Assembly (NCBI GenBank): GCA_900319925.1
Contig: ONQE01000002.1
Coordinates: forward strand, 1 to 53,714
DNA from: an uncultured Bacteroidales bacterium
GTDB taxonomy: Bacteria > Bacteroidota > Bacteroidia > Bacteroidales > WCHB1-69
Direction of reading: 5' to 3'
DNA: 53,714 bases
Part shown: positions 50,434-53,714 of the stretch, piece by piece
Numbering within the stretch: the first letter of the stretch is position 1
Layout of the letters: each line of letters opens with the position of its first letter
The notes under the pieces: generated by a model
What the model was told of the DNA's origin: nothing
The model's input: only the letters and a program-made list of their open reading frames with translations
Database searches by the model: none
Program-made: the position numbers and the translations under genes

Positions 50434-51182
50434 TCGAAGTCAACAACGTTTCCAAATATTTCGGCGAGAAGCAGGTGCTTTTCGGTGTCGACACGCGGTT
50501 CGAGGAGGGCAAGGTGAATCTGATCATCGGGCGTTCCGGGTCGGGCAAGACGGTGCTGATGAAGTGCTTGGTGGGGCTGCACACGCCCGAGGAGGGGCAG
50601 GTGCTCTACAGCGGGCGGGAGTTCCACAATCTGCCGGAGAAGGAGAAATTGTTGCTCCGCAAGGAGATGGGAATGGTGTTCCAGGGTTCCGCGCTGTTCG
50701 ACTCCATGACCATTGAGGAGAATGTCACCTTCCCGTTGGATATGTTCACGGACATGAGCGAGAGCGAGATGCGCGACCGCGCCAATTTCTGTCTCGAATG
50801 CGTTGATTTGGTGAACACGAACAAGCTGTATCCGGCGGAGTTGAGCGGTGGTATGAAGAAGCGCGCCGCCATCGCCCGTGCGTTGGCCTGCAACCCCAAG
50901 TACCTTTTCTTCGACGAGCCCAACTCCGGTCTCGACCCCAAGACTTCGCTGCTCATTGACGAACTCATCACCAAAATCACCCACGAATTCAACACCACTA
51001 CGGTGGTCAACACCCACGACCTCAACTCCATCATCACCATCGGGGAGACCATCTCGTTCATCTACCAAGGCCATCTCGCCTGGCGCGGCAGCAGCGACAA
51101 CATCCTCACTTCCGACAACCAGACGCTGAATGATTTCATCTATGCGCAACCGCTGACGCAGAGGTTGCGGAAAACGTTGTGA
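50430..51182 (+). CDS. mlaF: MlaF-family phospholipid ABC transporter ATPase
   Basis: MlaF drives the MlaE permease. The 250-residue ATPase has Walker A IIGRSGSGKTVLMKCLVGL, Q-loop MVFQGSALFDSMTIEEN, signature ELSGGMKKRAAIARAL, Walker B LFFDEPNSGLDPK and H-loop VVNTHDLNSIITI. The GGMKKR variant of the signature is typical of Mla/Ttg2A ATPases. It is the third gene after aspS and mlaE; a palindrome and a heptamer array lie between mlaE and mlaF. MlaB- and MlaD-like genes are not seen. Confidence 0.95.
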   Translation: MIEVNNVSKYFGEKQVLFGVDTRFEEGKVNLIIGRSGSGKTVLMKCLVGLHTPEEGQVLYSGREFHNLPEKEKLLLRKEMGMVFQGSALFDSMTIEENVTFPLDMFTDMSESEMRDRANFCLECVDLVNTNKLYPAELSGGMKKRAAIARALACNPKYLFFDEPNSGLDPKTSLLIDELITKITHEFNTTTVVNTHDLNSIITIGETISFIYQGHLAWRGSSDNILTSDNQTLNDFIYAQPLTQRLRKTL

Positions 51183-51183
51183 T

Positions 51184-51225
51184 ACTGGCTATTGGCTTTT
51201 GGCTGTTAGCTATTGGCTTGCTTTA
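51184..51225. repeat. Heptamer array P (ATTGGCT, about 6 units)
   Basis: ACTGGCT, ATTGGCT, TTTGGCT, GTTAGCT, ATTGGCT and TGCTTTA are contiguous. It starts just after the mlaF stop; the stop TAA of the convergent FISUMP gene (complement of 51223-51225) lies in the last unit. It links two gene ends. Confidence 0.88.
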
Positions 51226-52572
51226 GTCGCGGAGGCAGCGGACGGACAAAACACTGCCTTGGCCACAATAGTCCCTCCCCACGTCCTTGATATGGTAAAC
51301 CAATCTGCGGTACCAAGCGTTGCTACCGGTATCCGAACTGGTCCAAAACCAGGCTTGATGGCCTGAAGCAAAGAACCCTAATCCATCGCACAAGCCAGCA
51401 GGAATGGCCTCAAATCCTGAAGCATTATTCGTATACAAGCTCTGGTAGCCAGGAGAACACGCATCATTATAACTCTCCCACCAATCAGTCGAACACAACG
51501 CCTTCGCAATATATGACGTGTTACCGCCACATATATATGCACTTTGGCTACTCACGTAGTTAGTGAGATTCGTCCATTCCGCATCGCTCGGCAAATGCCA
51601 GCCTGCGGGACAAGACTGCTTAGCAGCAGTCCAACTGTACAAGCAGCCACGTTTCCACAATGGAATGACAGAAGTGGTGTCTTCAGTATAGCAGAAGTCG
51701 GTAAAGGATGACGTGAAGTGTGGAATACTCGTACCATTATAGGTTTTTGTAGTGCGCATGTTTTCCCGCATCCAACATTGAGTTCCAATTTGTACCGTAT
51801 TATATACATTACCGTCAAAATCAATCATAAAAGGCGTGCCAACGCAGGAAAAGGAGTCTATGCCGATAATCTCAAACGAAAGCACAATCGTTTGAGTACT
51901 ATCTTGTGTCTGTATCATTTGACCACTCTCCTCCTCTGCACCATTTAGGGTAATAAATCCCACGTATTGCATCTGATCGCCTGCGACAAAAGTATTATTG
52001 GTGAAACCTTTGGTGGCATTTTTGGGTTGCAGTAGAGACGAATAATGATTCGTCCCTATGGTGCCCGTAAAGGCGATGGCATCACCACTGCCATTACCAC
52101 GGTTTACCATCTTCACCGAGGAGGTTTGCCCGTTCTGTCGGGCAGTCAGGAAATAGATGCCTGCGGAAGAGAGGGTGATGCGGATTTCGTGGATGCCTAG
52201 TTGTAGGGGCGAATAATGATTCGCACCCACAATGCGTCCGGAGATGTCGGTCATCACCAACGACACCTCGCCCGGTTCGGTCACGTTTAGATTCACATAC
52301 GTGGTACCATTAAATGGGTTAGGGTTGTTCTGCGACAGATGGAAACCATCCGTCACGAAATCGTCAATGCCCGTCTGATCCGTCATCACCAGCACGGTAT
52401 CGGGCCAAAAAAGCGTATCCTGCCATCCCCGGGTGAGGTTGCTGACAACCACGCGGTTTAGCGGGACATACTGGTTGCTGGCATCGCGCCCCGTGAATGT
52501 CAGTGTCACCGTCTGCGCCGAAACTGTTGCAAACAGCAGCATTATGATTATAAAAAGTAAATGTTTTTTCAT
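51223..52572 (-). CDS. Secreted FISUMP protein with an internal T9SS-tail-like domain and two translated palindromes
   Basis: The 449-residue protein (start MKKHLLFIIIMLLF, seven codons inside the open frame; the upstream ATG lies at the promoter) has a signal peptide (ending TVSAQ). Residues about 77-158 look like a T9SS type A sorting tail: FHLSQNNPNPFNGTTYVNLN, VSLVMTDISGRIV, LGIHEIRITLSSAGIYFLTA, SSVKMVNRG. In normal proteins such a tail is at the very C-terminus; here a FISUMP domain (about 242-449: TQCWMRENMRTT, CPAGWHLPSDAEW, WFWTSSDTG, SVRCLRD) follows. The segments GANHYSPLQ and GTNHYSSLL are translated palindromic elements. It has its own -7 box. Whether the internal tail can still work for secretion is not known. 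Confidence 0.88.
   Translation of the reverse strand: MKKHLLFIIIMLLFATVSAQTVTLTFTGRDASNQYVPLNRVVVSNLTRGWQDTLFWPDTVLVMTDQTGIDDFVTDGFHLSQNNPNPFNGTTYVNLNVTEPGEVSLVMTDISGRIVGANHYSPLQLGIHEIRITLSSAGIYFLTARQNGQTSSVKMVNRGNGSGDAIAFTGTIGTNHYSSLLQPKNATKGFTNNTFVAGDQMQYVGFITLNGAEEESGQMIQTQDSTQTIVLSFEIIGIDSFSCVGTPFMIDFDGNVYNTVQIGTQCWMRENMRTTKTYNGTSIPHFTSSFTDFCYTEDTTSVIPLWKRGCLYSWTAAKQSCPAGWHLPSDAEWTNLTNYVSSQSAYICGGNTSYIAKALCSTDWWESYNDACSPGYQSLYTNNASGFEAIPAGLCDGLGFFASGHQAWFWTSSDTGSNAWYRRLVYHIKDVGRDYCGQGSVLSVRCLRD
52032..52059. repeat. Palindromic element inside the FISUMP coding sequence, diverged copy
   Basis: GTAGAGACGAAT (52032-52043), loop AATG, ATTCGTCCCTAT (52048-52059). It pairs over 12 positions with one mismatch and one G-T pair. 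On the coding strand it reads as GTNHYSSL, in the same frame as the copy at 52202-52231. Confidence 0.75.
52202..52231. repeat. Palindromic element inside the FISUMP coding sequence
   Basis: TGTAGGGGCGAAT (52202-52214, identical to the left arm of the element at 50356), loop AATG, right arm 52219-52231 with two changes. On the coding strand it reads as GANHYSPLQ. It lies inside the T9SS-tail-like domain, between SGRIV and LGIHEI. Confidence 0.9.
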
Positions 52573-52590
52573 AGCGATGATATTAGACGG

Positions 52591-52598
52591 CAAAAGTA
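52591..52598 (-). promoter_or_regulatory. Promoter -7 box of the 51223-52572 FISUMP gene (TACTTTTG)
   Basis: On the minus strand TACTTTTG lies 18 nt before the ATG at 52570-52572. It supports that start over the upstream in-frame ATG at 52593, which would lie inside this box. Confidence 0.65.
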
Positions 52599-52633
52599 CA
52601 AAAAATACATTTCTGTCCTAACGATAATTTGTT

Positions 52634-52641
52634 TACTTTTG
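52634..52641 (+). promoter_or_regulatory. Promoter -7 box of the CvpA-like gene (TACTTTTG)
   Basis: TACTTTTG on the plus strand, divergent from the box at 52591-52598, is followed by a leader of about 87 nt that is mostly heptamer array. Confidence 0.6.
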
Positions 52642-52652
52642 CCACCAATTTT

Positions 52653-52728
52653 GATAACCCTTAACCTTCAAACCTCCTACCCTTTAACCCTCAATAACCA
52701 ATAACCAATAACCCATAACCATTACCAA
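52653..52728. repeat. Heptamer array Q (CTTAACC to TAACCAA, about 11 units)
   Basis: From 52653 the sequence reads in 7-nt units GATAACC, CTTAACC, then diverged ones, then TAACCAA twice, TAACCCA and TAACCAT, in one register to the ATG at 52729 (last unit TACCAAA contains its A). It fills the mRNA leader and has no G after 52653. Confidence 0.9.
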
Positions 52729-53244
52729 ATGAACTGGATCGACATCATCGTGCTGATACCCCTCTGCTGGTACGCCTACAGAGGTTTCCGGAACGGATTC
52801 CTGATGGAGATTATCTCCTTGGCCGCTCTGTTTTTAGGACTTTTCATCTCCTATAAGTTCTCCGACCTGATTTCCCTTTGGCTTACCGGAACCACGTTGG
52901 CGAAGCCCATCTCGTTCTCGCTCTGTTTCGTCCTCACTATCGTGTTGGTCAACCTGTTGGGACGGATTCTGAAACGGGCGCTCAAGCCGGTGCTGTCCGA
53001 GTTCCTCGACAAAGGCCTCGGCGTGCTGTTCGGCATCCTGAAGGTGGTTTTGGTGGCCGGTGTGCTGTTCTACTTCATCGACACCGTCGATAAGAAAGAG
53101 ATTCTCATCAAACACGAGGTGAAAGAAGCCTCCATCGCCTACAAGCATCTCTCGCCCGTGATGTCGCACGTGCTGGAATGGAAAGAGGCGCGGGATTGTG
53201 AAAAAGAAGAGGCGGAGAAATCCATTAAAGAACCACGACAATAG
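52729..53244 (+). CDS. CvpA family membrane protein
   Basis: The 171-residue protein has four membrane helices (WIDIIVLIPLCWYAYRGFRNG, LMEIISLAALFLGLFISY, ISFSLCFVLTIVLVNLLG, LGVLFGILKVVLVAGVLFYF) and a charged cytoplasmic tail (EWKEARDCEKEEAEKSIKEP). The opening D-x-x-x-x-x-x-P ... RGFRNGF is typical of CvpA, which is linked to colicin V export and to envelope stress. The last 20 bp overlap the convergent fucosidase gene. Confidence 0.87.
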   Translation: MNWIDIIVLIPLCWYAYRGFRNGFLMEIISLAALFLGLFISYKFSDLISLWLTGTTLAKPISFSLCFVLTIVLVNLLGRILKRALKPVLSEFLDKGLGVLFGILKVVLVAGVLFYFIDTVDKKEILIKHEVKEASIAYKHLSPVMSHVLEWKEARDCEKEEAEKSIKEPRQ

Positions 53245-53714
53245 CGTCTTTCGCTTTCTGACGCAGCCCCTTCGGAAGCGTGACCGTGTATTCGTCGCCT
53301 TTCTTGGTGACGGTCGCTTTCTCGGAAGTGCCGAGGATAGCGGCCTTGCCAGTCTTCACCGGCTTTTCCAATCCTTTGAAGGTGTAGTTAGCGGGAACGG
53401 GTTGATTTTCAGGGCAAAGGAGCAGCGCATATCGTTGGCCGTCCTTGCTTTGCGTGAAGCGGACTTCGCCGCAGCAGTAGGGCAGGCACGGGCGGGTTCC
53501 GTAAATAGCCTTTCCGTTGACATTCAGCCATTTGCCCATATCTTGCAGCCGTTCCACTGCCGTTGGTGGGAGTGTGCCCTCCGGCGAGGGTCCCACGTTC
53601 AGCAGGAAGTTGCCGCCCTTGGCGACGATGTCGATGAGCAGATGGATGAGCCGGTTGGTGGATTTGTAGTTGTCGGTGGCCACGTAAGACCAGGAATCGC
53701 CCATGGACATGCAG
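53225..53714 (-). CDS. GH29 alpha-L-fucosidase, C-terminal part (runs off window)
   Basis: The frame is open to the window edge; 163 codons are visible. CMSMGDSWSYVATDNYKSTN followed by LIDIVAKGGNFLLNVGPSPEG is the conserved C-terminal end of the GH29 catalytic domain (compare the family patterns DSWGY and GNxLLNxGPxxDG), then a small beta-sandwich domain from about residue 75. The catalytic Asp and acid/base residues are outside the window. The enzyme releases alpha-L-fucose from glycans, secreted in Bacteroidota. The 3' ends of this gene and the CvpA gene overlap by 20 bp. Confidence 0.9.
   Translation of the reverse strand, partial: CMSMGDSWSYVATDNYKSTNRLIHLLIDIVAKGGNFLLNVGPSPEGTLPPTAVERLQDMGKWLNVNGKAIYGTRPCLPYCCGEVRFTQSKDGQRYALLLCPENQPVPANYTFKGLEKPVKTGKAAILGTSEKATVTKKGDEYTVTLPKGLRQKAKDAIVVVL

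Overview
The window is a stretch of a Bacteroidota chromosome, most likely a Bacteroidales species or a gut/rumen metagenome relative. Evidence: about twenty promoters carry the Bacteroidota -7 box TAnnTTTG (usually TATCTTTG); there is a TonB-dependent receptor with a DUF4249 lipoprotein partner, a type IX secretion (T9SS) sorting domain, several FISUMP (Fibrobacter succinogenes major paralogous) proteins, a long-tailed ribosomal protein S16, and a GH3 - serine hydrolase fusion. No rRNA, tRNA, CRISPR, integrase or transposase is visible. Codon use looks moderately GC-rich; hicBA and the region 47006-47861 look AT-richer.

Layout. 1-1550: two minus-strand FISUMP-type secreted proteins, the first cut by the window edge. 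1775-8082: folD, methylmalonyl-CoA mutase small subunit, a thioredoxin - alpha/beta hydrolase fusion, gpsA and a coupled FemAB/GNAT-like transferase. 8148-18606: a minus-strand run of four secreted proteins (1611, 439, 1218 and 163 aa) built from FISUMP modules, fibronectin-like modules and, in one, tail-fibre-like 43-residue repeats. 18741-32665: housekeeping genes (ahcY, GH3 fusion, tsaB, a UspA-like protein, rpsP-rimM, an aminotransferase, an outer-membrane barrel, waaA, LemA, TPM protein, pyrC). 32719-37980 (minus): flippase, MltD-like transglycosylase with LysM, MORN/YwqK protein, lipoprotein. 38144-45873: small Cys-rich lipoprotein, rimO, ABC exporter, hicBA, TonB receptor plus DUF4249. 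45851-47861: AAA ATPase with an operator-like region, a truncated HU-like ORF and a repeat-filled gap. 47862-53714: aspS-mlaE-mlaF, another FISUMP protein, a CvpA-like protein and the 3' part of a GH29 alpha-L-fucosidase.

The most unusual signal is not a gene. At least seventeen gene junctions carry arrays of 7-bp units. Each locus has its own unit sequence (CTAACTG, GGTTATG, CTTAAAC, TAGTGAA, ATCACAA, GACTTAT, TTTAATG and others) but the period is always seven. Many arrays begin on the stop codon of the gene before and several run in unbroken 7-nt register up to, or into, the start codon of the gene after. Most units contain a stop triplet, and since 7 = 1 mod 3, three units close all frames. 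A second family is short palindromes (TGTAGGGGCGAAT type); two copies lie inside the coding sequence of the FISUMP gene at 51223-52572, both translated in the same frame as NHYS. A third is a hairpin element near 23966-24037 with an inverted half copy near 39733. The genome seems to be shaped by small repeats at gene boundaries and by expansion of modular secreted proteins.
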